DNA of 64,000 nt from Crotalaria pallida. Its lineage: Eukaryota; Streptophyta; Magnoliopsida; Fabales; Fabaceae. The translations under genes were made by a program, and so were the position numbers. The number at the start of each line of letters is the position of its first letter. Within the stretch, counting starts at the first letter, position 1. Location: assembly GCA_037953625.1 (NCBI GenBank), contig CM075650.1, forward strand, positions 2,234,501 through 2,298,500, given 5' to 3'. A model generated the notes under the pieces. It had not been told where the DNA came from. It made no database searches and was given only the letters and a program-made list of their open reading frames with translations. This document shows, one piece after another, positions 10,000-21,954 of the stretch.

Positions 10000-12900
10000 T
10001 TAGTTTTTGTCTAGCTGTAGTAATTCTTGATCTTATTCTTGAAGATTCCCTTGTTTGGAGGATTGCACCCTCTGTGGTGCCCTATTCAATATGGAGCTCA
10101 CTCTTGCTCATCGAAAAATTCATTTACGGCACAAGCTACAAATTCATGGGGTTATTCACCGGTGACAGCAGACGTGCACTATCCACTGAGTAATGGAGAA
10201 CTTAGATACATAGAGGGTTATAATTTATCTACCGTGTCAGAAGAATTGGTGGAATTTGCAGAACCGTCAAATGAAGGATCTAATGCATTAGTAGCACCAG
10301 CACTACCAGAAACAATATCTAGTTCCAATTCGATTAATGCGGGCAATGAATCGATAGCCAGTGCAAAAGAAAGTGCCAGTGACCTTATAACTGGGATTAA
10401 TGAGTCACTCAATGCCTCGGTTAACAAGGGAGAAAACGCTTTGAGAAACTCACTTGATGCGGCCACTTCTTTTGTAGACTCTATCGTGAAAAATACTACT
10501 AAAACTGCAGATAATGCTTTAAGTGGGGCGTTTTCTGCTGTTGATCAAACAGGAGAATTAGCAAATAAGAAACTTGCTAGCTTTTCAAGTGAGCTAAGCG
10601 GAGTCACAAATAAAGCACCTGCTGTGGCTATTAACGTGTTGCGCAGCACGGTCATCGCCGTAGAGAGTTCTTTAACAAGTGGGGCTTCTTATGTTGTCTA
10701 CTTATACGGATCAGCCAAGGAACTCCTTCCTGCAGGGGTTAGGGATACGATCAATGTATATGAAGATAAAGCAACGGAAATCTTCCGGCCTATTGGGTCT
10801 GCATCTCAAAAGGTAACATTTTAAGGATTGATAAAGTTTCATTAGGGTCCTTTGCTATCATTCTTACCTGATTCGAAGACTTAGCTTCACTAGAAAATTT
10901 CATTTCATGTTCTCTTGAAACTTGGATTTGGATAATCAAAATAAGTTGAGTCAAATAATCATTTTCATGGCTGGTTCTCGTCTGCATCCACACTATCTTA
11001 TAAGTTCTTTGTTCTAGTTCCTAGTCAAAAATATTCTTATATATCCATGTTCTTAATAGGCTGTTTCATTTCACAAACATTCTAATTTTGTTAGCATTTT
11101 GTTACCCTGTTTTATGTGTTAGATCGTGATAATTGATGTCCCGTCAACAGATATATATTGCTCTCTACTCGTTGGAGAAGAGTCTAGGCTTGGATCCAAA
11201 TGACCCAATCATTCCATTTGTTTTTTTCTTGGGCTCTTCAGCAACATTATGGTATGTTATCTAGATTGGAGAATCAAATTTCCATCTCAAATGCTATCTG
11301 TAATAGAGATGTCAGAGATATGCAGGGCTGTTTATTGGTTGTGGACATTTGGAGGTTACTCGGGAGACTTATCCCCAAAAACTGCTTTTGAGCTTTTGGC
11401 CAAGAACAAAGATGCTGCACTTATTGACATCCGCACGGAGGCAAGTGAAGGTTAATTTTTGTGGCTTTTATATTCCAAAAAAGTATTCTGGCTATTTTTG
11501 CGTAAACAACTGCTTCCAAATTTAAATTGTGGTCTTGTTGTTTGTTGACTATCAAAGTTGGAAAATGGAGTCCTGTGTTGGGTAACTAAGTTGACAAGAG
11601 TTGGGAACATGTGGGGCAAGTAACAAGGTTCGATCCCAATAAATGCTCGCCTCTCAGTTGCCCTGAAACTATCCCTCACCCCTCCCTTGCGCCCCAGTAG
11701 GGGGCCATCTAGGTTTCTCACTTGGAGGAGCCCCTCTGTCATTCCTAGAAGATAGGTCTATGCCTTGCCATAAACGAAAAGTAAAATAAAATTGAACAAT
11801 GGAGTTTCATGCTGTTCATTTTATCTCTGCAGGATTTACTAGAAAAAGATGGCATTCCTGATCTTCGACGGGCTGCTCGGTTTCGCTACGCAAGTGTAGC
11901 TCCATCTGAGGTTGGTTTAAAGCATGAATGCATGATGATGTATCAAAGATGTGATTGGGACAATTATTATATACCTTAACTTTATTTAATAGAACAAGTC
12001 CAGAGTCTTGGTCCCTTTTTAGAATGGATTAGCACCTGATTTGTAATCTGTCTTTTATTAAAATAGCATACTGTGCAATTGCCAGGTTGATGGCTCCATT
12101 CGCAAGTTGTTGAAGAGTGGTAGAGAACTTGACGACTCCTTGATTGCTGCCATTATTCGTAATTTGAAGATTATTAAGGCAAGTAACCTTGAGCCCCTAA
12201 ACAGGATCAAGTTTACTGAATAGAGTTACTTGAGAGTGCATAGAATAAACCCAGAAACTCTTCCTGTATTGAGATTTTCTTCCACGGTGGCACTCTTTGC
12301 CGAACAGAATTATACATACCCTTCAATTTCTTTCCCTCCAGTTTAATGTTATTATGAAGTGAAAGCTATTGAACTTCAAGAGGGATATCAATGATGAAAC
12401 GCTGAAGTAATTTGGTACTTACAAAGTAATCATTGCCTTTTGGTAGTTTCATCGCTCTTATTTTTCTTAGGACATTAAATGGAGTCTTAAAGTGCTTATA
12501 TATTGAGAATCCTGCTACATAAGTAAAAGTCTGTGGTAAAAGAAATGGTAATTTATATTTAATGACGAGAAGTTTCAGCGTCAATATTTTTTTCATGATT
12601 AGGAATTGGCATGAGCATTGTCTCAGAATCTTATTTTCTCTGGCCTATAGGACAGTTCCAAGGTTATAGTTTTGGATGCTGATGGCATTCGCTCTAAAGG
12701 CATTGCAAGATCCTTAAGGAAAATTGGGGTTAAGGTAAGTGTATCTATTCCTGCTGAGATATTTGCTGCAAAAATGTTAATGTGATATATTATCGAATAG
12801 AATTCATGGCTGAGATTTGTGATCTAGATAACAAAAAATAGTTTGCACCACTCCTAAATCTGATATAGGATCATTGAAAATGGCATTTGTATTTGAAGGT

Positions 12901-15900
12901 TGTTGTTGAAGTGATCTAGCATCAGGAAGAAGCTTAGTTTTTGCATATCACTAGTCTTTGTTAGTTTTTGCTTGATGCCCTACTCAGCAGTATATTTACC
13001 ATAAATGCTTAGATTGTTTGAAATCGTAAATTAGAAAAAAAAAAAAAAAAGGAATTTGATCGAATTCTAGATGCCCTAACTCATATATATTGAAACCAAT
13101 ACTCAGTTCTTAAGTTCAACAAAAATATCAACTTTCAGATATGTATTAGATTCTTAGATACCGAGACAGCTCCTTTTAATTCTAGTGTCCGTGCTTTATT
13201 TGTGGTTTCTATTGCCATGGTTGACCTAAAAGACACCTTCTGTACAATGTGTATATATTGCAGAATACATACTTGGTTCAAGGTGGCTTTCAGTCTTGGG
13301 TCAAACAAGGTCTCCGCATCAAGGAACTCAAAACTGAGACAGCACTATCCATACTCAATGAGGTACTAGTTGTCAACCTATTGAATTGTGTTAGCTTACA
13401 TGACAAAAAATAATGGGATGAAGTGATGAACAATGAAAGCTCTACAGGGTTAGTTGATGGACAAATGGTGCTGCAACCCTAGTGCTTGAAATATGGCTTT
13501 AAACTTCTTGTTGTAACCTGACTAATTGGTTAAAACCTTGAAATCATTAAGTTGTTTGCTATAGTGGACAATCCTATGGCTACCTTGAATGGGTAGTCTT
13601 ACAGTAATTGCTTACCTCTGATATTGCCTTGAATAGTTAAGATTTATTCCAGCCTTCTCTCTATTCAATCTTGAAATTCTTCCTCTCTGTTTTTTTTATG
13701 CCTTTGTTTCAAAGGCATGTAAAAACTATAGAATAGAAACTTTAGTTTGGTGAGTTTGATTATGTATACCAGGCTTTCAATCAACCTATGTATATTTATT
13801 TTGGTACGTTTACAGGAAGCTGAAGCAATTCTGGAGGCAGTTAGTCCATCTCCTTTGCAACTGTTAGGTTATGGCACAGTAAGTGTCGAATTACCTGTGG
13901 GGCATCTTGTTGGTTTTTCCTGCTTAAAATGTTAAATGAATTTTATAAGGTTCATAAAATGTGATGCTTGCCTTTAGTTTCATAACATGAACATGTAAAA
14001 AGCAACGATGGGGTAGAAATCCATTTTTTAGTTGACCAACATATGTCTAGAAATGTAAGAAATAATTTTTATTTTTTTTTTAAAAAAGAAGCTTAAAATA
14101 GAAGAAGTCAGATTTGATAGCACATTCTAGCTATTTCATTTACTCCATTTTTATATCAGCATCAGAAATTCACTTATCTCTGCTTGAACATATAATTAAC
14201 TGAGTAGTATTCCTAGGTCATTAAGCATTATCTCAAGTAAATGAGTACTGACTACATGATTGTGTTGAATTTCAATATCTGCTGCTGAATGCAACTACTT
14301 TTGGTTCAGGCTCTTATTGCGGGGTTATATGGATTATTAGGTGAGTGCATATTCTTTCATAAACTATCAGTTAGAAAAAAGAGTAGAGAGTAACAATAAT
14401 AGTAGGATCCGTTGCTCTTGAAACATGTTCTCCAATACTCTCTTTAAGTCATTATTCACCCCCACTATTTGCTGTGGGGTTATGGCAGAACCTAGTATGT
14501 TCAGAATTGAAAACTTGCATTTTTTTTTTGGTACATCTAAATCTTGGGAGTTTTTCTCCTTTTAGTCAAATGTGCCTGTGCATGTATATACCTATAATAA
14601 TCATATTTGTGTGAAGTTTACAGCTCTAAGTCCATTGAATCTCATACACATAAGTAACTTCTGTGATTTATTTTTTTAATGAACACGTAATGGCTCTCAT
14701 CCACTTTATTGTTCACCAACCTGATATGTCTCAGAGTGGGAGAAGACATTGCAGCTAATTGGTATATTTGGCCTCAGTTTGGTATGTGCATTTTTCTTCA
14801 GCAAGCGCTTAAATTAAATTGTTTATTTTAAGAGTAAAGACTAACTGGTAGCGGAATAAAAACGGAGGGAACACCTTTGGTCCCTCGATAAAATAAAGGG
14901 ATAAATCCAAAAATATGCAGAAAGGACCGGGAACTATGGTTTGAATGCAAAACAGTTCTTCACTCTTTCAAAAATTAAAATTGGATGGTAAGTGTTATGT
15001 CCAAAGCATAGTTCTTGGTCCTTTACATATGTTTCCATATTTGGGACTAAATTGCATATCATGCAAAGTTCGGGTGTATTTTTCAAATGGGGAAGGACTA
15101 TTTTGCATTCAAACCAAAGTTCAGGGTTCTTTATGCAAATTTTAGAAATTCATGGGGTGGTTTTGGTCCCTCAAAATTATAAAAAGAGAGATATTAGTCT
15201 TTGGTCATTTTCCGTTATATTTTATATTCTCTTGGTCAATAACATTAGTGGTTTTTTTTCCAATGTTTTCCCTCTTAAATGGTCTGCTTTATATTCATCA
15301 GACAATCTATGTGCGGGTTTCTTCGTATGAGGACTCGGAAGATCTTACCCAAGATGTGAGGTATGCATACTTGATACTTCATAATCCATATCTGGTCATA
15401 TAATCATGTTAGAGAAGATAGATGGTGTACTGATAGTGTTTTAGTAATTTAACTATTTAAGTATTAACTCATAACCGAACCATGTATAAGATACCAAATT
15501 TGACTTACATGAAGTATGAGTAGAAATATATATTGAAACATTTAACCAGGGCAGAGTTACATTTTGGTTGGTGCTTGTTCAGCTTGCCTCTAAACTGCTA
15601 TGTAATAGTTCAGAAGCATGTTTAGAGTCAGGGCCTGAAATTATGACATTGTGAATGTGATTTTCTCCCAAAAAAATAAGAAATTAAAAAATTAAATAAA
15701 TAATCACCCTTCATATGTTGAAAGATATGATTCCGATTAGCAAATAGCAGTTGACAAATACTCTCTCTATTCCTAAACATAAGCAAAGCGTCTCGAAGAT
15801 TAAGGAAGTTAGATAATATTGTTAGTGACATTAAAATTGTTTACATTTAGTATACTTTTCAAAATTATCCTTAAAATTATCATTGCGACTCGAAAAAAAT

Positions 15901-16518
15901 TGAGTAAAGAAGAGTGTTTGTGGAAAAATTGAGTAAAAATGGCCAAGACAAAGTCCAAAACTAATGCTTATATTTAGGAACAAGGGAGCATATTATATGC
16001 ATATAATTTTTTTATACGATAAATCTTCAAATGAACATTTTATCCTTGAGCAAGGAATCCTCTTATAATTAACAATATATATAATGATTACTACTACTGA
16101 AACTTAAAATGAAAATTTAATTTAAAAAGCAATAGTCTTTATATTATTTAGTTAACATATATATGTTGACATATATTAAAGTAATCATAGAATGGAGCTG
16201 ATGCAAATACTTAAGCTGGTAAAGCAGAGGACTGAAAATCTGGTTTATCAATTTTTGGATCCTTTCTTGGAAACTGACAGCCTTCCTATTTTGTGTTCTT
16301 TTCTTCTTCAAAGGTTGTTGCTTGCTCCGGTTAAAGTCGGAGCTCAAGCATTTTCATGGGCAGCTGGAAAATTAGAATCAAATGGCATAGGATTACCTAC
16401 GTCACCTTCATCATTAGATGTTCAGAACCGCGTGTTGCAGGCTGCTGCAAAACATGAATCTCAACCATCTGATAGTGAAGATAACCAAGACCCAGTTCCT
16501 CTCAATCAGAACGTATGA
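9448..16518 (+). CDS. CAS-like chloroplast protein with inactive rhodanese domain, 13 exons, 599 aa
   Basis: Exons: 9448-9504, 10045-10812, 11151-11251, 11326-11440, 11833-11910, 12086-12178, 12651-12734, 13264-13362, 13816-13878, 14310-14340, 14735-14781, 15302-15360, 16314-16518. They join to 600 codons in one open frame. Residues 1-40 are Ser/Thr-rich, fitting a transit peptide. Residues about 100-270 resemble the stromal helical part of CAS, with VYLYGSAKELLPAGVRD near the end. A membrane segment (about 294-315, PIIPFVFFLGSSATLW) precedes the GGYSGDLSP motif and a rhodanese-like domain (about 335-455, with RRAARFRYASV and LVQGGFQSWVKQGLRIKELK). The usual catalytic Cys position holds Asp (VIVLDADG, about residue 413), so sulfurtransfer is not expected. 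A second hydrophobic stretch lies at about 481-516. Family knowledge: thylakoid CAS proteins act in chloroplast calcium signalling; length is closer to the longer CAS-like paralogue than to CAS itself. Introns 4 and 6 begin with GC. Confidence 0.9.
9952..9996. repeat. (CA)n(TA)n microsatellite in intron 1 of the CAS-like gene
   Basis: A short CA tract runs into about 17 TA units, 49 bp before the exon 2 acceptor. Confidence 0.9.
11441..11446 (+). other. Non-canonical GC splice donor, intron 4
   Basis: Exon 4 must end at GAG (11440) to keep the conserved reading DIRTE-DLLEKDG, and the intron then starts GCAAGT. AG|GCAAGT is the standard context of plant GC-AG introns. The nearby GT at 11451 would add ten bases and break the frame. 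Confidence 0.8.
12179..12184 (+). other. Non-canonical GC splice donor, intron 6
   Basis: Exon 6 ends at AAG (12178) and the intron starts GCAAGT, giving NLKIIK-DSSKVIVLDADG across the junction. Using the GT at 12183 would add four bases and shift the frame. Confidence 0.8.
14911..15142. repeat. Fold-back MITE in intron 11 of the CAS-like gene
   Basis: Roughly 45-bp arms are inverted copies: ACTATGGTTTGAATGCAAAA on the left mirrors TTTTGCATTCAAACCAAAGT on the right, with ATGCAGAAAGGACC facing GGTTCTTTATGCAA further out. Confidence 0.65.
15761..15988. mobile_element. Degenerate Stowaway-like MITE in intron 12
   Basis: Left end CTCTCTCTATTCCTAAACAT and right end TATTTAGGAACAAGGGAG are imperfect inverted repeats, with TA before the left end. 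It lies inside the 953-bp last intron of the CAS-like gene. Confidence 0.55.
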
Positions 16519-17677
16519 CATTATTTGAGATTGTCATTTGCTACAATGAAAATGATTGGTACGTATGAAGCACTGACACTTCATAAAAATCGTCGTCTTC
16601 GTGTCAGACAATGATTTGTATCGGATGCCTTATGTACACTTTCGATTTTCAAACACTTCTAACTGTATCTTACTACTCTTTACATTTACTTTTTGATTCT
16701 TAAACCGGTTTAAATGGAAGTGTCACAATGATTAGATGAATGTTAATATTTAATGTTTGCAGCTACTCAATCTGCTAACTTTTGAAATATTATTCCTCTC
16801 TTTTAATATGAAAATTGTATTTTTGTTTATCAGTCATCATTATACATGACTGAGCTCATATCACTAGAACCTAACACTGTATAATGATATCTGGATGCAT
16901 CATTTTGTCCAACAACCGTTACAATGATGGCTTTGTAGAAGGCTGGAATCATAGTCACATAATTCTCTCATTTGCCCCACATAACGCGTGCCAAATTTCT
17001 CATATTGCGTACCATATATCGGGCTTGTGTTAAAAAATGTCTTGTAAAATACTTAAAAAGTGACATATCCAAAAAAAAATTGCATATTCATACCAATATC
17101 TTTACCATGTATTATGTGACTATGGTAAGAATGACTTGCTATTAGAGCAATAGACCAATTATTCTACTCAACTGAGAATAATTTACTTGTCACTAAATCC
17201 ATGTTCTCTACTAACAAAGATCACAACAGAAACAGAAGACGGGGAGGAGCAATATTAGTGTTGTGAGTATTATGAATTGTAGGGATGAGGAGACTAGGAT
17301 TGTTGCTTGGTCAGATTTGGCAGGACACCTATTTGAACTCAATCTGCAAAGGTTAAACATCATGGATTCCTTCATGTAAAAAACATTTTTTTCTGAAAAA
17401 ACGAATTACTTGCTCTAATTTTGATAAAACCTCCGAAAAGCCTAAAAAAAATTTGACATGTGTTTTTTTTTTAATAAAAATATAGTGAGTTTTGATTTTA
17501 GTCTTTGTAATTTTTTTTTTGTCATTCTATTTTCTGAAATTTTTGTTTTGATGATCGCTGGTGGCTAGTGTCATATTAGTTGTTGACTTATACAACTGTA
17601 ATGTTGACACATCATCAACAAAAAATAAAATAAAAATTTAAAAAATTAGAAAGACCTAATTATAAATTAATAATATA
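16519..17677. other. 3' region of the CAS-like gene and intergenic DNA
   Basis: The first few hundred bases should hold the 3' UTR; no unambiguous polyadenylation signal was chosen. The remainder is AT-rich with no recognised gene. Confidence 0.4.
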
Positions 17678-17687
17678 CTCCCTCCAT

Positions 17688-17737
<50 letters not shown>

Positions 17738-17976
17738 CTTTTTTGGTAGATTTTACGTCCATTAGGAAAATTGTTTAGTTAATGATGCTGAAAATGTGAA
17801 TATTTGATTTGTATTTTCAAAACTACTAATAGTATTAAAATTCTAAAAAGTATTAAATAAACAAGAGTGTTCATGGAAAGAAATAATTAATTGTTATTGA
17901 AAATTGATATATGGTCTTATAAATAGGGACAAAATAAGAGTGTAAAAAATGTCTTATATTTAGGGATTGATGTAGT
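17678..17976. mobile_element. Degenerate MITE carrying an (AT)n tract
   Basis: Begins TA-CTCCCTCCATTCTC and runs at once into an (AT)n tract (about 17693-17732). The interior resembles the MITEs at 29468 and 30561 (GAGACTTTTTTGGTAGATTTTA, then TTTAGTTAATGATG and a GAAAATTGATA word). The right end, TTTAGGGATTGATGTAGTA, is decayed. Confidence 0.5.
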
Positions 17977-18202
17977 ACAAACTAAATCAATCTACACATA
18001 AGATTGTGACACTTGTTATTAATATTTTTTTTTAATTTTAAAAATACAAATGTCAAAATCTTGAGCATTGATATATAGGCCTATAAAATGAACATACAAA
18101 TAGACTTATAACACAATAAAATGATAGATGTCACATATTAACCAATCAATAGTAAATAAGTCATTCTGAACAAACCAAAGCCCTCATCTTTCCATTTGTA
18201 TA

Positions 18203-18462
18203 CTCCCTTCGTTCCACATTATCTGTCACTTTAGTCTTTTTAACTTGTTCCAAATTATTTGTCGCTTTAGGAATTCGAGAATGTATTAATTGTTTTTTTT
18301 CAACTTTAACCTTACATTTAATGTGTTGAAATATGTAAAATGAATGATAATTAATGTACTTTGAGGGTGTTATAGTAAAGTTATCTAATAATTCTCTTGA
18401 AAATTGAAGTATTAAATGACTGTGAAATTTCTAAAGTGACAGTTAAACCGGAACGGAGGGAG
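18203..18462. mobile_element. Stowaway-like MITE upstream of the RNA-binding protein gene
   Basis: 260 bp between two TA dinucleotides. Left end CTCCCTTCGTTCCACATTAT and right end CCGGAACGGAGGGAG are inverted; inner words TGTCACTTTAG and CTAAAGTGACA also pair. It ends about 115 bp before the candidate TATA box of the next gene. Confidence 0.75.
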
Positions 18463-18576
18463 TAAAAAGCAACGGAAGATTAAAACCAATGCGAAGCTTA
18501 CAACTTAACGTGTTGCAAACCTAAAATCATAGACTCGCACACAGACGATTCACTCCCTCATAACTCTCAAACATAC

Positions 18577-18585
18577 TATAAAATG
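18577..18585 (+). promoter_or_regulatory. Candidate TATA box of the RNA-binding protein gene
   Basis: CTATAAAAT lies 65 bp upstream of the telo-box and about 118 bp before the first-exon donor, a plausible distance for a short transcribed leader. Confidence 0.5.
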
Positions 18586-18641
18586 AAAGATATTTCCGCT
18601 AAAGCGAGAGAGTGAATACAAGTATACAACTGAGCTTGCTT

Positions 18642-18649
18642 AAACCCTA
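18642..18649 (+). promoter_or_regulatory. Telo-box in the 5' region
   Basis: AAACCCTA followed by CT-rich sequence. Telo-boxes near the transcription start are well known in plant genes for RNA-handling and translation factors, which fits the gene downstream. Confidence 0.6.
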
Positions 18650-18694
18650 GCCGCTACTCTTCTTCTTCTTCCTTAAACCCCCTCTCTCTCTTCG

Positions 18695-19667
18695 GTATTC
18701 CTCATTCCTCTTATTCTCATTTGATCATGATCCATTTCTTTGTTTTCATTACTCTAATATATATTTTGTTTTTTTTTGTAATTGTTATTTGTTATTTGAT
18801 TGTTGGGGTTTAAGGGGTTTGTGTTTATTTGAGGTTTTAAGGTTCTGTGAGTTAGTAAGTTGTTAATTTTGGTTCTGGGTTTTACTGGGTTTTCATCAAT
18901 TTTTTGTTTTTATTGTGTTTGATGTTTGGATTACACAATTTGGGGTTTAGGGTTTAAGGTTTTGTGTTTATATGGATGTTTTAAGTTTCTGTGGGTTATG
19001 AAGTTGTTTATTGGGGTTTAGGGCGTACTGGGTGCTTATCATTTTTTAAATTTTTTGTGTGATTTGACGTCTGAATTTGATTATTATGGTTTTGGGTTTT
19101 TTGTTTTTGTTTTTACTCCATTCTGGATTCACTGTGTTCCGAATAACTTTTTATTTTTCTGTTTGTGGTTGTCGGGATTTGGTTTTTAGTAGGAAAAAGA
19201 ATTGTCAAGTGTTATTTGAAGAAAAAAAATGTAGGTCAATAAAGAACATGAATGATAATTTTGATATTAGAAGAGTTATCTTGTTGTTCTGTTTTCTTGA
19301 ACTGATTTGAAATGTTGGTTTATCCTTCTGTGAGCTGTTAAGTACATTTTTTCTTTTGTTTAGTGTAAAATTTATGCTTTTGCTTTTTCTTGATTATGTT
19401 CTTTTAGTGAGGTGGATGATTTTTTCCTTCTGGTTTATATTATTTTTCTTCACTTGTCATTGTTGTTTTCTGTTCTCTATGTGAGCCAAATGATGATTAA
19501 CTTGCTTAAGAGATTTAGGCAAAAAAGTTTGTGTGTTTTGTATGGCCTTCAGTGGTGATTTGTGTATCCTTATAGAATTTGTCATTCATTTTCTTACGGG
19601 TAAGTGTGTTATTGATATGTTTTTGTTCAAGTGATTGTGATAATATTGGTCTGATTATTTGTTTCAG
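18695..19667 (+). other. 5' UTR intron of the RNA-binding protein gene
   Basis: A donor (TTCG|GTATTC) follows the CT-rich leader and an acceptor (TTTCAG|GACC) lies 35 bases before the start codon. The 973-bp interval is T-rich, as plant introns are. Leader introns are common in highly expressed plant RNA-binding protein genes. Confidence 0.65.
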
Positions 19668-19702
19668 GACCTTGCAAGGGCTCAGCTCAGGGAACAATCA
19701 TA

Positions 19703-20742
19703 ATGGCTTTGTGTAACAAGCTTGGAAATCTCTTGAGGCAGGGTGCTGCTCAGAGCAGACAAGAAAGCATGCTTAATTACATTCGCATGATGTCTTCCAG
19801 CAAGCTTTTTGTTGGAGGTATTGATCCTTTTTGTTAATCTAGCTATGGATTCAAACCTTGTAACATTGGCAATGTTTTTTACCTTGTTTTGCTTTACTTT
19901 TTGTATCTTAGGGCTTTCATATGGTGTTGACGATCAGTCTCTTAGGGATGCATTCTCCAGCTTTGGAGATGTGACTGAGGGTGAGTTCATATTTTATAAT
20001 AGCTAAATGATCCAATTTCAGTTAGAGATCCCTTTGATCTTATGAGAACATCATATTTACATCTAGATGCGCTCTTAGATATATTTTGTATGAACTGAAT
20101 GAATCTAATGTGCAAAAGAATGAGAGAATATAATAAACAATGAATCTATTATCTATTTGCATAGTTCACCATTACTCTTGTTGTCATAGCCGGCATATAA
20201 CATCTGTATTTTATCAAGTGTTGTGAAAATTTTCCTCCCGAGGGCATGATATGATTTGGAGCCATTTTCCATTCAACTGAAAATTGTCTCGTTTTTATAC
20301 TTTGAAAAACTTGACTGCACATTATAAGTGGTGAATTTCATGCACGTGCCTTTGGTTTTGGCATACTCATATTTTGTAGATCTGTTTCACAGCAAAGGTC
20401 ATCACAGATAGAGATTCTGGACGATCAAGGGGATTTGGATTTGTCAACTTCAACAGCGAAGAGTCTGCAAGTACAGCACAGTCTGCCATGGATGGGCAGG
20501 TCTGAATACTTTTCTATTTATATTGAACTTTGGTTATATGGGTTTTATTTGTTGACTAACGTGCTTTTCTTCTTTAGGATCTAAATGGCCGTAACATTCG
20601 GGTCACCTTTGCGAATGAAAGACCACCTGGACCTCGAGTTGGTGGTGGCGGTGGCTATGGTGGTGGTGGTGGTGGCTATGGTGGAGGTGGTGGTTATCGC
20701 AGGGGTGGAGGTGGTGGAGGTTTTGGTGAGCAAGGCTATTAA
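19703..20742 (+). CDS. Glycine-rich RNA-binding protein, likely mitochondrial, 4 exons, 151 aa
   Basis: Exons 19703-19817, 19912-19980, 20393-20499 and 20578-20742 join to 152 codons. Residues 1-32 are basic, amphipathic and nearly free of acidic residues (MALCNKLGNLLRQ...YIRMM), as in mitochondrial presequences. An RNA recognition motif covers about 33-111, with RNP2 LFVGGL (35-40) and RNP1 RGFGFVNF (74-81). The tail (119-151) is Gly/Tyr-rich with GGGGGGY-type units and ends FGEQGY. Proteins of this class bind single-stranded RNA; organellar members take part in RNA editing or stress responses. The start chosen is the first ATG after the leader intron. All introns are GT-AG. It looks intact. 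The exact paralogue cannot be told from sequence alone. Confidence 0.93.
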
Positions 20743-21070
20743 GTCATTGTTCCTTCCCAACATAAGTTCTGACTCCTGTGGTTATGTCTAGAACTTTAAT
20801 TAAGGTTGCTGCTCAGTAGTAAATTAGCAACCAGTTGAATACTTTTATGTTCTGATTTCTGTTTTTAAATTTCTTGGTTTTTCAGTTATGTTAATGCAGC
20901 ATTTCTTTCCATGTATTATAATCATGGTAATTGTGCATGTCTTAATCCATTCATGTTCTTTGGGTCCAAATTGTTAAATGGTTTGATCATGACTTTTCGT
21001 TCTTACTACTATAACATGATGAATTGGCATTGCCACATTTCACAAATTTTCATTTATACTTTATTTGGTT
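20743..21070. other. 3' region of the RNA-binding protein gene
   Basis: Probable 3' UTR and flank. No second gene is visible before the MITE that follows. Confidence 0.4.
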
Positions 21071-21475
21071 GGCTTAAATATCAAATTGGTATTTATAAGT
21101 ATTGATATTTTTAAAATTAGTATCTACATTTTATTTTATTTTTTGTTTTGGTTCTTTTCTGTGTTTTGGTTTTGGATTGTTTTGTTTTGATTTTGGTTTC
21201 CATTTTCGAATGAAAAATGTTGAAGTGGTCTAATGGGACAGGATTGAATTAAAACAATGGAAAAGTAGGGACCAAAACGGAACCTAAAAATAAGGATTAA
21301 AAACTATATACAAGGGGATCAAAATCAAAATTACATTTACATTATCTAAAATTATAATTGATGACGAGGTCAAAAACCAAAACGAAATGAAAAAGTAGGG
21401 ATTAAAATAAAAAAATTAAAATGTAAGGTTTAATATCGAAGATATCATTTATAAGGATCAAGTGCATATTTAAGC
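21071..21475. mobile_element. Mutator-like MITE, 405 bp
   Basis: A perfect 10-bp direct repeat TTATTTGGTT flanks it (21061-21070 and 21476-21485). The ends pair as GGCTTAAATAT and ATATTTAAGC. The interior has CCAAAAC / GTTTTGG-rich halves, as in many plant MULE-derived MITEs. Confidence 0.7.
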
Positions 21476-21725
21476 TTATTTGGTTTGTTAGATTTTTTGA
21501 AGAAAGATTTTGGGAAGACAATGTGAAATTACTCTTGATGGTTAGAGAAGAAAATGGAGGAAAAAATTAGTGGGGTTCATAGAAAGCACTTTTTTTTTCC
21601 ATATTTTTTCTTTTCTTTTCATGTATCCAACAACCAATAAATTCGCTCATTCTTCTATTTTTTTTTCTCTCACCAACTTTTTTTTAATTTTCTCTTATGC
21701 AACCACAAAGACCATTAAGGTAGAA
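21476..21725. other. Intergenic DNA
   Basis: T-rich sequence without recognised structure. Confidence 0.4.
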
Positions 21726-21954
21726 CATTTGGGAGGTTAGGCTATTTTTTATCGGGATACAAAACACCCTTTTAATTATATGTTGATTTTATGCTTATGT
21801 AAAAATGATAAACAAGAGAGAAGAGAGTTAGTTGCAACTGAATTCTTATTAATGAAAAGCCGAGTAATTACAAGGGATGATTAGCTATTTATAGAAGTCC
21901 CACTTGGTTGTGATAGCAGCTGTCAACTTATAGCTAAGCTAGACTAATTACAAG
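21726..21954 (-). repeat. Possible LTR remnant of the adjacent copia element
   Basis: Lies where the 3' LTR of the minus-strand copia fragment is expected. On the minus strand it contains a TATA-like TATAAATAG (near 21890). No clean TG...CA limits were found. Confidence 0.35.

Noticed and set aside
10027..10044. Upstream extension of the long coding exon of the CAS-like gene
   Set aside because: There is no ATG in frame there; the acceptor AG at 10043-10044 joins in phase to the Ser/Thr-rich first exon.
11570..11760. Possible SINE in intron 4 of the CAS-like gene (contains GGTTCGATCCC)
   Set aside because: Only the B-box-like word was found; no A-box, tail or target duplication.
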